64,000 bases of DNA from Carpediemonas membranifera (taxonomy: Eukaryota > Fornicata). The translations under genes and the position numbers were made by a program. Positions 17,459 to 27,370 of this stretch are shown here, piece after piece (the stretch's first letter is position 1; each line of letters starts with the position of its first letter). The notes beneath the pieces are model-generated. The model saw only the letters and a program-made list of their open reading frames with translations, ran no database searches and was not told the origin of the DNA. The stretch covers positions 186,001 to 250,000 of the forward strand of contig JAHDYR010000014.1 in NCBI GenBank assembly GCA_019828565.1, read 5' to 3'.

Positions 17459-20400
17459 ATGGACGATCGCTTAATGAACTCAGACGATACTTTCAAGGAA
17501 ACAGCGACCAAAATCTTTGCATCCCACGCTTTGCGACCAACAGAACTTGCCGAAGAATTGCCTCAGTTGAGGCGTTTTCTCGAGTTTCAGGCGGAAAAGG
17601 CAGAGAGAAGCAATACTCCTGCCAATAGAATCCAGTCTCTCTTTGATCCGGCTCTTCTAGAGACCCTCACGGCTCTTTTTTCCCAACACACGTTCATCTC
17701 CGCGACAATCAGAGACAAGCACGGCCATCAGGTCACATCCCCGCTGCAGAGGCCCGCCATATGCGAGAGTCTTGCCGCTACCAGCCATTGTGTGGGTCAC
17801 GCTGAAGCAATGTCCTGCATGGCGCCCAATAGATGCTTCATCGGCCGATGCTCCTGTGGCTTCCTGGTTGAGGCCTCGGCCGTCGTCCAGCTTGACGGTG
17901 ACCTCATAGCTACGATGGCACTGGGTGGGGTGACTTCCATGGACCTCGACTCAGCCTCCTCGCTGATCGAGTCGACAGCATTGGACAGCGGTATCGACAT
18001 TGAGGATGCTCACAGAATGTTCGAGAAAGTAGTAAGACTGTCACCTGCGAAGGTCCAGGCTGCGGCAGAGAGCTGCCTTGTCATCTGCCAGTTCCTCTCG
18101 GAACTTGCTAGTGTCAACTACGCCAAGCTCCAGACTGCTAGGGCCCATGCTGTCGATGAAAGGACGCGTCAGTTGTTACACATGCGTGGGGCGCCACAGG
18201 GCTGGGTTGAGCGGCTCCACACGGCCCTCTTTGCCCCGTACCGCACCGCACGCCCCCGTCACCACACTGTGGCGATATTCCTCATGATCCTGACCTGTGT
18301 TGCCCCGTTCGTTGCTGGTCTGGCCGCTGCATCCACCAAGAACGCCCTCTGCCTCGCTGTGCTCGACTGGGTTGCCCTCTTGACTGTCCCGGTCGCCTCA
18401 TCGCTCCTCTCGCCCCTGGTTGTCCCCCTGTTGTCATGGGGTTTCCTCGGACTGGGGATCTTATTGCCACTAATCGTGACATTGACATCCATCAAGAACG
18501 GTTGCGATAGGATCACCTCGATCTCTAGATATATTTTGAGGCTCGCATCTCGTCTCCACGTCTACGCCTTATTAGTACCACTATATTCGACCGCCGGCTA
18601 CTATCTGATCCTCCTACCCATATATTCAGTTGTATCCGTGTCAGATTTCCCTCCGACCACCCTTATATTCCACTGTATCTCGTGTGCTGCCTTTGTCGCG
18701 ATCGGGACCATCTACAACATGATACACTCGACCGCAGTGACTGCACCACCGGTCTGGTTCACGCTGTACCCGACCCATTGGGTCAGAGTGGCATTGTCAA
18801 CCATGCTGACCCAGCTCATCCTGGGGGCTGCCATACGTCTGGCATCACTTGACTTGAATGGAGTTGAGTCTGAAGATAGACTTACATGTCTCATGTATAA
18901 TGCGGTGATATGTGTCATTGGAATGGCGATCAGTCTCTTTCTCGCTGTCAACGCGTTCATCTCGCTTCCGGTCGACGCCATCGGCTCTGTTGTTGCCGTT
19001 GGTGCCATGGCTTCAGCAGCGGTCACGGCTGGTCTCGCCGCTGTCCTCAATATTGCGAGGATGCCGTTTACCTCGGACTCTGTTGTTTTTGCCGTCATTA
19101 GTCTCGTCGCAGGCCTTATTTCTTCATTTATCGTAGTTCTTTCCATTTATGTTTCCTTCCTTCGCCTTGCATACTGCGAGCGTCTCGTCTTCTCAGTCAT
19201 TCTCGGCGAGGACGTCATCTGCTCTAGACCTCTCTCCATTCTCAAAACCATCATTCTCCATCCTTTTGAAAGAAGAGCTGTGCTCCGTGGCCTTGCTCAA
19301 GCACCCCCACCGACGCTCGCTCAGCCTGACCTCATGGGATTGTCGGCCCTCACCATCGAGCTCGGAACTCGATCTTTGTGGTCGTATCAGCGTCAGTTGG
19401 CCCTGAAACACCTTACATCTCGGTCACGAACCGTCCCTCATGACAACACGACTGGGATAGCGATGGCAATCTTCAAACGGACATGTGACATCTACGATGT
19501 TCGGTCGACCCTCGCACTGCGCATGGCGATGCTGAAGATCGGGCTCGACTCACCAGCGACTGCGACCGCTGTGACAACTAGATGGCGCGAGATGCGCATT
19601 GACCACTTCAATGAGATGACACCGACAAATCGGATGCTGGTGGTCGGCATCGAGCGCCACATCGAACATATGCAGTTCGTCCACGCTTTTGACGGCGAAG
19701 ATAAGGCTGCAACCTACCTCAACACGCAGATAATGCTCGCTCAAGCCAGGGAGCAGCATCTCAGGACGCTAGTGAGGATGGGCAAGCTGTGGCCCGCCCT
19801 CTCTGGCCCCGTCAACGTCAGCATCGTCACCGCCCTGGTCCAGCAGGTCGGCATCAGTGCCCGACGAGCCAACCGACTGTACACCAGACTGCTCCACCGC
19901 TACCCCAGCGAGCTGGCAAGAACATGGTACAGCCTCTTCCTCGACTCCGTCATGCAGGATCATGGGGCCGCACAGAAGCTCAGAGAGGAGAGCGTCGGGT
20001 CGGATGCCTCGCCGTCGATCGCAGCGTCGTCAGTCACGTCTGTCTCATCTATTGGTCTGGCCGGCCATGCCGACAGCGATGTGAGTGTCTCTCTCAACAT
20101 CCCACGCATTTCCATCGTCACCACGACCATTGTCATCGTACTCCAGTTGTTGATTGGTTCAATTCTATTTGGCCTTACCTTTCTCCAACAGCTCAGCACC
20201 AGTAACATTGAGACTCTACATGACGCCTCTCACGCGATACACCATGGTACACTGGCAGCCCTTTCTGTGAGGATGGTCGATCCTACTCCATACTTCCCTG
20301 ACGGCTGGGGTGATATGGCTCTGGCCATTGACCGCGCTGTAGACACCCTGTCAGCGTCCAGCAGTGGGCTCCAGTCGCTCATGTCATCATTTGATGTGCC

Positions 20401-23400
20401 GACTCTTGTTGTCAACGGTCATGACTCCTCGCCGGTCTCACTTACAGTGCAGTCGTCCTCGTTGGGCACGCTAGCCAGCACAATTCAGAGTGACTTCAAG
20501 ATAGTTAGTAGAAACGGCGACGATGCAGCGGGCAGTGCGCCCTCTCTCAGCTCCCTGGCGTACAACGGGGCGAGGCTGGCCCTTCCCGCGATGAATGCTG
20601 CTTTCAGTTGCATATCCAGTCTCCTCCGTCTTTTCCAGGCCTTCTCTGTGCTTCTCTTCCTCGTACTCCTCCTGGCAGAGCTGGCATTGCTCACTTCCAT
20701 CGGTGTTTGGCTGTCAACACGCGTGATACCCCAAGTCATGTTCAACTGCGACAAAGCCATCGATGGATTTCAGAGAGCGACCGAACAACAGGTCCGACGC
20801 AAGGCCAGGCTGACAATGATAGCATGCGAGCAGTTCAAAGACATCACACTAACAGATGCCACGCCCTACACAGCCTACGAGGAGATGGCTGATATTGCCG
20901 ACTCAGCGCCCCTTGACATCGACTCCGACCATGAGTATGGCCCGGTCGGCGGTCCAGGGTCAGACTCTGGGGATGAAGAAGGGGCGATGCCCCCTGTCGG
21001 CGGAGGCAGGCGGGTGGCATTCGCAGCAGTGGATGATGAGATCTTTGTTGCCGGCCCCGCCACGGACACTGATGCCTCTGATGGCAGCGACTATGGCCAT
21101 GTGGATCTTTATGAGGCTGGTTCCGAGTCACCCGGCACCGATCCAACAGACTTGGACCTCATCATCCAGGCCCTGCCCGACCCAGATCAGGAGAGTAGCG
21201 TCGTCGAGAGCAGTGGGACTGACACACACACTTGGTCGGTTCAGCTGCTGCCTGTGAGACCGAGGGCACGGAGAGGAAAGGTGCAGGGTGGATTGAGGCT
21301 CGGGATCAATAGGCTCTCCTCCACTAAGGCCAGGATCGCCCACACATGGATAGCAATCACACTTGTCCTGCTCGTTGCTGCTGTTTCCAGCGGAATCCTC
21401 GTCTTCGCTATGTTGCGGCACTGTGGGTCGTATAACGAATGGTCTCGACGGGCAGATCTCGTATCTACAGATCTTGTTGCCCCACTGATCATCGGCCAAG
21501 TTGAACTCGACTTCTACGCAGCAAGGTTTGTCTCGGGGTCGTATGATTCATTCAAAATGATCAAACCAGCACTTACAGAGATCGCTATCGACCGTTCCCT
21601 CGTTGTCGCAGATACCCTCCCAACTGTCGGCGCCGGCGACGGTATTGCTGAGTACATCGAGCTGATGTTGGCCCGACACCATCCCATGGCGGTCGCTGTC
21701 ATCATGGCCGGCCACGGGCTCGGGCTCAGTGCAGTAGACGTGCCAGAGTTCACTTGGGACTACAGTGCGGAGACCAACAGTGCCAGCGACACGGAGACGT
21801 ACGGCAGGACCCTCTGGTACAGCGACAAGGCCTCGGACCTCGCCCTCAACCGCACCCAGCAGCTGGCGATCGCCCAAGCAATCATGTACGACGGGAAGCT
21901 AGCAGGCTATGTGACGGAAGCGCTAGAAAAGCTGTCAGAGCTGTCCAACGCTGCCGTCCATGCAGCGAAGGCCATCATTGGCGACTCACTCATCTTCGAC
22001 CTCATTGTGTTCACATCCTACCAGGCTGTACAGATGGTCATTCTTATCGCAGCTATCGTCTTCTACAACAGGGCGGCCACCCCAGGCCCTCTCCGTACCT
22101 CTGTGAACGTCTGCCTCGCCCTGACCCTGGGGATCGTCGCCACCCACTTCTTGTTCGAGTTGTCATACGTTCTTATTATTGATGTCGGTCTCGATGTCAC
22201 ATTCAAGCTTGATTCCATCATTAACAGATGGCGAACAGTCTCCAGACTACTCGCAGCTGTCGGTGTCATGCTTTATAACACACAGTGTCTCATTTCTACT
22301 CAATCACCCGACTTGGCACAGGATATCAGCTCATCATTTGATTCATTTGACGGCATCATGGCCAGCATGGCAACCTTGGACATGACTTCACCCTCCTTGG
22401 CGTCATTCGCCAGCGGAATTAGGCACTCTGCTGGGGTTGCTGCCCGGCTAGCGCTGTCTGTTGCCGACGCAGCCGGTATGACCTTTGATGGTGTCATTTG
22501 GGACATATCTACAGGTCGATCTCGAGATTTTGGAAGATACAGCAATAACACATTCGATCTGAGTCTTCCCGACGCCGACAAGCTCGATATGGCGTGGAAT
22601 CTGGTGCTATCTGACCCAGTGGCCGCCTCCGACTTCAGCCAACTCGTAACAGCCGCGGAAGCCGAGCTAGCATCCTGCCAGGACGACGCGGCCGCCATCC
22701 TTCGCCTCGGATCAGCTGCGGTCACGGTCAACCGCATCGCCGTGATCTTCGCCTTCACGATGCCCGTTGTGTTTCTTTCCTTCGCCGTGACCGTGCCCGC
22801 CATGGTCTTCGGGTCTGCCCCCCATCACCGACGCCATGACCCTGAGATGAACGTGTCCATTGGCCCATTCGTTCGTATCACCAGGAATGCTCTCGCCTTG
22901 TTCTTTGTAACGTTACTGCCGATCTTCGCCCTCCTCCTGACGGGCAACATCACCATCATGAGGGTCAACCGCGACTTGCTCGGCATGGCCCTCCTCGACT
23001 CCACAGCCTTGGCTGCGTCATCACAAGCTGTGGTTTGCCAAACGGGCCCCGCACTCTCGTGGCACACTGCTTCCATCACCGCATCGCTCGCCACCCTCGG
23101 CCATGCTGTCCCCACTGTTGTCCCGAGCCCTTGGACAGATCCCCTGGGGTGGGTTGGTACGATCGGGGTCGACTTTAGCAATGGCCCAGCGCTCTTCATG
23201 GAGTACTCCACGCACACTGAGATGTTCACTGCGGTCGACTCGAGGCATGTTAATGCGTCCACGCTGACTTCAATAGCACATAGTAGGGCTGCTGGCCAAG
23301 CCATGCTGCTTGTCGAGAAGCTCGAGGACAGCTTCACTGCAAAGGTATCCGTTGCCAAATACTGTGTGATGGCAATCCGATATGCTACGGTGGTTCTGGT

Positions 23401-23518
23401 GGTTTGTCTCTTCGTTGCTGCTGTCATGACATTCTCGGTGCTTTTCGTGAGTCAGCTGAGAAAGCTGAGGGACTTCGTCCTCGCATTCCAACTGATTCAG
23501 ACGCATTTACCTGCCTGA
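17459..23518 (+). CDS. Giant multi-span membrane sensor with N-terminal PocR-like domain
   Basis: A 2019-residue protein. Residues about 60-235 resemble the bacterial PocR ligand-binding domain: SLFDPALLETLTALFSQHT, then VTSPLQRPAICESL, conserved Cys/His positions, then RCSCGFLVEASAVVQLDGD and IATMALGG. This fold binds small ligands in prokaryotic regulators. A block of about ten membrane helices follows (about 265-600). Residues about 604-844 form a helical segment of the kind seen in trichomonad and ciliate TmcB-like proteins (LYTRLLHRYPSELARTWYSL followed by FLDSVMQDHGAAQKL). More membrane helices alternate with extracellular loops to the C-terminus, with an acidic cytosolic linker at about 1140-1264. 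No kinase or cyclase domain is present, so output must go through partners or ion flow. A chemosensory role is inferred. Confidence 0.8.
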   Translation: MDDRLMNSDDTFKETATKIFASHALRPTELAEELPQLRRFLEFQAEKAERSNTPANRIQSLFDPALLETLTALFSQHTFISATIRDKHGHQVTSPLQRPAICESLAATSHCVGHAEAMSCMAPNRCFIGRCSCGFLVEASAVVQLDGDLIATMALGGVTSMDLDSASSLIESTALDSGIDIEDAHRMFEKVVRLSPAKVQAAAESCLVICQFLSELASVNYAKLQTARAHAVDERTRQLLHMRGAPQGWVERLHTALFAPYRTARPRHHTVAIFLMILTCVAPFVAGLAAASTKNALCLAVLDWVALLTVPVASSLLSPLVVPLLSWGFLGLGILLPLIVTLTSIKNGCDRITSISRYILRLASRLHVYALLVPLYSTAGYYLILLPIYSVVSVSDFPPTTLIFHCISCAAFVAIGTIYNMIHSTAVTAPPVWFTLYPTHWVRVALSTMLTQLILGAAIRLASLDLNGVESEDRLTCLMYNAVICVIGMAISLFLAVNAFISLPVDAIGSVVAVGAMASAAVTAGLAAVLNIARMPFTSDSVVFAVISLVAGLISSFIVVLSIYVSFLRLAYCERLVFSVILGEDVICSRPLSILKTIILHPFERRAVLRGLAQAPPPTLAQPDLMGLSALTIELGTRSLWSYQRQLALKHLTSRSRTVPHDNTTGIAMAIFKRTCDIYDVRSTLALRMAMLKIGLDSPATATAVTTRWREMRIDHFNEMTPTNRMLVVGIERHIEHMQFVHAFDGEDKAATYLNTQIMLAQAREQHLRTLVRMGKLWPALSGPVNVSIVTALVQQVGISARRANRLYTRLLHRYPSELARTWYSLFLDSVMQDHGAAQKLREESVGSDASPSIAASSVTSVSSIGLAGHADSDVSVSLNIPRISIVTTTIVIVLQLLIGSILFGLTFLQQLSTSNIETLHDASHAIHHGTLAALSVRMVDPTPYFPDGWGDMALAIDRAVDTLSASSSGLQSLMSSFDVPTLVVNGHDSSPVSLTVQSSSLGTLASTIQSDFKIVSRNGDDAAGSAPSLSSLAYNGARLALPAMNAAFSCISSLLRLFQAFSVLLFLVLLLAELALLTSIGVWLSTRVIPQVMFNCDKAIDGFQRATEQQVRRKARLTMIACEQFKDITLTDATPYTAYEEMADIADSAPLDIDSDHEYGPVGGPGSDSGDEEGAMPPVGGGRRVAFAAVDDEIFVAGPATDTDASDGSDYGHVDLYEAGSESPGTDPTDLDLIIQALPDPDQESSVVESSGTDTHTWSVQLLPVRPRARRGKVQGGLRLGINRLSSTKARIAHTWIAITLVLLVAAVSSGILVFAMLRHCGSYNEWSRRADLVSTDLVAPLIIGQVELDFYAARFVSGSYDSFKMIKPALTEIAIDRSLVVADTLPTVGAGDGIAEYIELMLARHHPMAVAVIMAGHGLGLSAVDVPEFTWDYSAETNSASDTETYGRTLWYSDKASDLALNRTQQLAIAQAIMYDGKLAGYVTEALEKLSELSNAAVHAAKAIIGDSLIFDLIVFTSYQAVQMVILIAAIVFYNRAATPGPLRTSVNVCLALTLGIVATHFLFELSYVLIIDVGLDVTFKLDSIINRWRTVSRLLAAVGVMLYNTQCLISTQSPDLAQDISSSFDSFDGIMASMATLDMTSPSLASFASGIRHSAGVAARLALSVADAAGMTFDGVIWDISTGRSRDFGRYSNNTFDLSLPDADKLDMAWNLVLSDPVAASDFSQLVTAAEAELASCQDDAAAILRLGSAAVTVNRIAVIFAFTMPVVFLSFAVTVPAMVFGSAPHHRRHDPEMNVSIGPFVRITRNALALFFVTLLPIFALLLTGNITIMRVNRDLLGMALLDSTALAASSQAVVCQTGPALSWHTASITASLATLGHAVPTVVPSPWTDPLGWVGTIGVDFSNGPALFMEYSTHTEMFTAVDSRHVNASTLTSIAHSRAAGQAMLLVEKLEDSFTAKVSVAKYCVMAIRYATVVLVVCLFVAAVMTFSVLFVSQLRKLRDFVLAFQLIQTHLPA

Positions 23519-23972
23519 AGTAGATATCACCATAAATATGTTCCATCTAGCTGTCACCAGATACGGAGCTAATCACCGTTCTGACACCATGCGGGTGGCT
23601 TGCTTCGTACGATCATTCATGATCGCGGGCTTGAGTCTCAATCTGTTGTGGTTTTAGCCTGCACTATTTGATAAACAGAGCTTTTTTTCTCTCCACAAAT
23701 TATGTCACAATGTCTCATGCATTTCATTGAGTCATTACTAACCATACCTGGGTCAGCCTTCCTATCGGCTGCTAGGACAGCTCGTGTCGTGGGGGGCAGT
23801 GGGGTAAGAGAGCTAGATCTTGATGGGGGCCTTATAATAATTCTAACTGCAGTCATTGATCGGGTGCAATGAGCGCTGATTACACCGCTCAACCTTTTTC
23901 GTCAAGACGATAGCAGCAGGCCTTGGTCATATGCTTGTCGGGCAGACCCTCAAGATGACCTTTCATAAACTG
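23519..23972. other. Intergenic region with degenerate remnant of the 2.8-kb unit
   Basis: No gene is seen. Two short stretches look like diverged pieces of the neighbouring tandem unit: 23905-23950 resembles 24488-24533 (CAGCAG-CCTTGG-CAT-TCGGG), and 23951-23980 resembles the unit end at 26760-26795. This suggests an older, largely deleted unit on the left flank. Confidence 0.45.
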
Positions 23973-24075
23973 AGAGAATTGGAAACATAAAGGACTAATG
24001 GCCCTTCTTGAGCTCAAAGCGAGCGCTAATGATTCTGCAGAGCCATCATTTTGAAGCGAGCAGTTTAATGCAATT

Positions 24076-24510
24076 TTAGAGCTCGGCGAGCTGGGAAGGA
24101 TAACGGGCCATCCAGGAGATCGCCGCCTTCAGCTCACGCGTGCAGCAAAATTCGCCGATCCGATGGGTGTGTTGTTCGTGGCCAGCACCAAGGCCGAGCA
24201 TGGGAGGGTGCCAGAAGCCTGCGGCATCGAGCTGCCAGCCCTTCGCCTTCATGATGGCGGTGTCGGCATCAGAGCACTCGTCAGCCTTGCGGTAGCAGCC
24301 AACGCCGTCGATGGAGAAGATCCAGCGGCCGACATAGGGCTCGCGTTTGAGGAGGGGGTTGGCGGTGATGTCCTCGTCGGTGATGGTCTTGGCAGTGCCC
24401 TTCATTCCTCTTCTTCGCAGGCAACGAGGATCCTCCTCGGCGACAGACTTGGAATGAGCACGAGAATTCCAGGACCGATCCCCCGAGACGATATCAGCAG
24501 CCTTGGACAT
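24076..24510 (-). pseudogene. Truncated M20 hydrolase 3' end, copy 1, in a chimeric frame
   Basis: Residues from TAKTITDEDI to the stop are the last ~107 codons of the hydrolase at 32519-34054, including the HEQHTHRIGEF metal-ligand region. Upstream of the breakpoint at 24397 an unrelated 38-codon leader starting MSKAADIV replaces the catalytic part. The chimeric 144-residue frame lacks the active site and is probably not functional. One residue differs from the other copies (Asp for Gly near the DGVGC segment). Confidence 0.85.
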
Positions 24511-24555
24511 GCGCTGGTCGGGTTGACACCCAACCTGTATCTCACACTTTCAGAT

Positions 24556-26244
24556 TTACTTCTGAACAAACGAAGGCTCCTTTAGGCCGTTCTGCTGGCA
24601 GAAATTTGCCAGGTGGTCTTTAAGAAGCTCCATCAGTTTCATACGGTCAGTTTCGGTGTCAAGGAGGTTGTTGGCCTTGATCATGCCATCGACATCGGGC
24701 TTCCAGTGCGTCCGACAGCACGTTGAGACCTGGCACTGGGGTTTGGGAGTGTTGAGGCAGACATTAGCACCAGTGATATCCTCGCTGGGGTTTTTGTCCG
24801 AGAAGTCTTCATGGTGAATCGCCCAAAACCAGATAACCAGGGCATTGGCGGGGGAGATTAGTTTGATCCCAGCCTTGTTACGGTCCTTGTGGCGGGAGAG
24901 ATGAATGAGCTTGCAACTATTCGTTTTGCAGTCCGAATCATGCCAACACAGCTCTCGAGTGCCCGAATCATGGGATTTTGGGTCGACTGCAACGATTCCA
25001 GGGACCTTATCAATCGTGAGAAGGCCTCGGATGACATGTAAGTTCTTCTTCGTGATCTTCAGCGGCTTTGGCTCGGGGTGGGTGCGGGTCGGCGAGGCCG
25101 GGGTGCTTTGGGGTGCAAACACTCTTTTTGCGGCTGGGAAGCTGGGCATATGGGGTGTCAAGACGTCAGCTGGCTCGACATGGTCGGGATTAGTGGCGGC
25201 AGGGGTGGGCTCATCGGAGCGAGTTTCAACGTTGGTGGGGGTCTGCGGGCGTGGGGGCGACTCGGCATTGCGGGTAGGGGGCGGCGCACAGCTAGGGGAA
25301 GCAGGGGCTGCCTTGGCGAGTGGCATATAGCTGATGTAGTTGACGACAGCGGCAGCGGCGTTCTGTTCCTCTGGCGTCGGGTCATCCTTGAGGCGGTCGA
25401 CCAGACTTGAAAGTCGACCCATCCATCCTTCAATGAGACCGACGGTCATGTCGAGAGCGATCTGATCTGAACTACCCTTGACCAGCTCCCTGATCAACTT
25501 CGTCACCACGGCCGACGACTTCCCAGCCTGCTTGTACTCCTCGATGAAGGCTAAATGGCCTCTCAGCTCGTCTACGTTGCCCTGCACTTCACGATACTCG
25601 TCGCCAAATACACCCTCGGCGAACGGTCTGAGAAGACGGATACCATCATTGATCTGGCCGATGACGTCGGAGAGGGAAATGGAAGAGGGGTTATCTGTAA
25701 CCTTCTGATTCTTCAAATGCCCGCCATGACTGGCGATATTACGAAGATCCCTGACGCGCTTCTCACTCTCGCGCAGACTGTTCAAGTGCCTGTGATCGTT
25801 GTCATCGTTCTCACACTCTCGTCTGTTCCAGTCATTCCACTTGACCACAAAGCCATAGGACGGATGGGCAGACGCGAATAGGAGCTTGCTGAGGTCCGAG
25901 TTGTCTACATGCTCAAGAAACTGGTCCGCAGCGTTACATATCGTTCTTTCGTGTTCTAAATGAGCTTTCCTTGCATTGCCAGAGAGAATAGGGAACTCTA
26001 AGGACTCACTAGCCTTCTTGAGCTCAAAGCGAGTGCTAATGACTCTGCAGAAGCCTTTTTGTGATGGCGTCGTTGCAGCGCCGGAGTAAATCGAGATTAT
26101 GGATTCGCATAGGCTGCAGAAGATACTCACTTCGCTCTCCATCAGACGGAATGATCCTTGGGCCTCCAAATGTTGTTGTTCCAGACATGCTTTTTGCGTT
26201 TTCTTTTTCGGGCAAACCACGCGAGATGTGAGATGCAAAATCAT
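24556..26244 (-). CDS. HEPN-like / CCCH zinc-finger protein, tandem copy A
   Basis: The frame from 26244 encodes 562 residues. Near residue 165-190 the segment RVRDLRNIASHGGHL carries the R-N-x3-H (Rx4H) signature of HEPN domains, in a context like DZIP3-type HEPN (SLSDVIGQINDGIRLL follows). Residues about 290-390 are Pro-rich and disordered. At about 425-440 C-x5-C-x4-C-x3-H forms a CCCH finger, and CLNTPKPQCQVSTCCRTH near 500 fits C-x7-C-x4-C-x3-H, a second one. HEPN domains are often RNases, and CCCH fingers bind RNA. In this copy a T-run near 26057 has five Ts. With four, as in copy C, the protein would start at 26188 (MSGTTTFGGPRI). The N-terminus is therefore uncertain. Confidence 0.7.
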   Translation of the reverse strand: MILHLTSRVVCPKKKTQKACLEQQHLEAQGSFRLMESEVSIFCSLCESIISIYSGAATTPSQKGFCRVISTRFELKKASESLEFPILSGNARKAHLEHERTICNAADQFLEHVDNSDLSKLLFASAHPSYGFVVKWNDWNRRECENDDNDHRHLNSLRESEKRVRDLRNIASHGGHLKNQKVTDNPSSISLSDVIGQINDGIRLLRPFAEGVFGDEYREVQGNVDELRGHLAFIEEYKQAGKSSAVVTKLIRELVKGSSDQIALDMTVGLIEGWMGRLSSLVDRLKDDPTPEEQNAAAAVVNYISYMPLAKAAPASPSCAPPPTRNAESPPRPQTPTNVETRSDEPTPAATNPDHVEPADVLTPHMPSFPAAKRVFAPQSTPASPTRTHPEPKPLKITKKNLHVIRGLLTIDKVPGIVAVDPKSHDSGTRELCWHDSDCKTNSCKLIHLSRHKDRNKAGIKLISPANALVIWFWAIHHEDFSDKNPSEDITGANVCLNTPKPQCQVSTCCRTHWKPDVDGMIKANNLLDTETDRMKLMELLKDHLANFCQQNGLKEPSFVQK

Positions 26245-26426
26245 TCTCAGCGTTAGTCACTAAGCAGTAGTCACTTGACTACCCGGAAGAGAACGCACCC
26301 CACCAGCCGCATTGTATGACTGGGGGATCCTGTTGAACAAACACTGGCTGTGGCTTGTGGGGCAGACAACTACACCATCAGGCAGCCTTAACCAGATCCA
26401 CCGGGTACGTCATCTAACCTGCATTC

Positions 26427-26690
26427 TTGATGGCTCTCGACGACCATCGATGCGTTCCGAGCCGTCTGTTGCATTGGCAGAAATGTGCGGATGGCAATCC
26501 CGCCCAAGGTCTAATAATGTCTTTCATGACGCCTGATACGAACCCAGGCTTCGCTCAGGGTTACAGCGGGCTACATCCTGTGGCGTTCTCGTTCCACGGA
26601 AGACGTCAGAAGCTCTTCATTCAGCCGCACCTCGATCCCGCGTCTTCCAACACATCATTTGGCTAATCGCCCACATTCGTCTTCTGACGG
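26427..26690 (+). pseudogene. Decayed Fanzor/TnpB-like C-terminal fragment, unit 1
   Basis: Translated in two frames, this stretch matches the fragment at 57176-57510. One frame gives LDDHRCVPSRLLHWQK against RDDQHVHPHRVMLCEK. A shifted frame gives ILWRSRSTEDVRSSSFSRTS followed by IPRLPTHHLANRPHSS, against ILWRSLATEDELSGSPFSRTS and its continuation. The zinc-ribbon cysteines and the catalytic Asp region are eroded. It is a relic, repeated at 29243-29506 and 32055-32318. Confidence 0.6.
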
Positions 26691-26734
26691 ATGGCATTGG
26701 ACGGCGTTACCCGCACGCACCAGAAACTGGATCG

Positions 26735-26865
26735 CAGTGTTACGTATTGTTCTTTCAGCCCAAGATGAGCTTTCTCTGCATAAACAGAGAGAATTGGAAA
26801 CATAAAGGACTAATGGCCCTTCTTGAGCTCAAAGCGAGCGCTAATGATTCTGCAGAGCCATCATT
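26735..26865. repeat. Diverged duplicate of the HEPN gene's 5' segment
   Basis: This stretch aligns with 25935-26055 in the coding region of copy A (shared TTCTTGAGCTCAAAGCGAG, GCTAATGA, TCTGCAGA and flanks) but with many substitutions and no open frame. It recurs in the other units (about 29551-29681 and 32363-32493). It is older than the 2.8-kb amplification. Confidence 0.7.
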
Positions 26866-26890
26866 TTGAAGCGAGCAGTTTAATGCAATT

Positions 26891-27325
26891 TTAGAGCTCG
26901 GCGAGCTGGGAAGGATAACGGGCCATCCAGGAGATCGCCGCCTTCAGCTCACGCGTGCAGCAAAATTCGCCGATCCGATGGGTGTGTTGTTCGTGGCCAG
27001 CACCAAGGCCGAGCATGGGAGGGTGCCAGAAGCCTGCGGCATCGAGCTGCCAGCCCTTCGCCTTCATGATGGCGGTGTCGGCATCAGAGCACTCGTCAGC
27101 CTTGCGGTAGCAGCCAACGCCGTCGGTGGAGAAGATCCAGCGGCCGACATAGGGCTCGCGTTTGAGGAGGGGGTTGGCGGTGATGTCCTCGTCGGTGATG
27201 GTCTTGGCAGTGCCCTTCATTCCTCTTCTTCGCAGGCAACGAGGATCCTCCTCGGCGACAGACTTGGAATGAGCACGAGAATTCCAGGACCGATCCCCCG
27301 AGACGATATCAGCAGCCTTGGACAT
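26891..27325 (-). pseudogene. Truncated M20 hydrolase 3' end, copy 2, in a chimeric frame
   Basis: Same structure as copy 1: the hydrolase's last ~107 codons behind the same unrelated leader. The hydrolase part is identical to the intact gene at the protein level. Confidence 0.85.
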
Positions 27326-27370
27326 GCGCTGGTCGGGTTGACACCCAACCTGTATCTCACACTTTCAGAT

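Larger units (their letters stand above)
23973..26787. repeat. Tandem unit 1 of 3 (about 2815 bp)
   Basis: First of three head-to-tail units. Reference point AGAGAATT recurs at 23973, 26788, 29604 and 32416. Each unit contains, left to right: a spacer, the last ~107 codons of an M20 hydrolase (minus strand), a ~160-bp tail, the HEPN/CCCH gene (minus strand), a decayed Fanzor-like fragment, and a diverged copy of the HEPN gene's 5' part. Confidence 0.95.

Noticed and set aside
23638-23892. 84-codon minus-strand frame left of the array
   Set aside because: No motif, basic composition typical of chance translation, and it lies in a region with repeat remnants.
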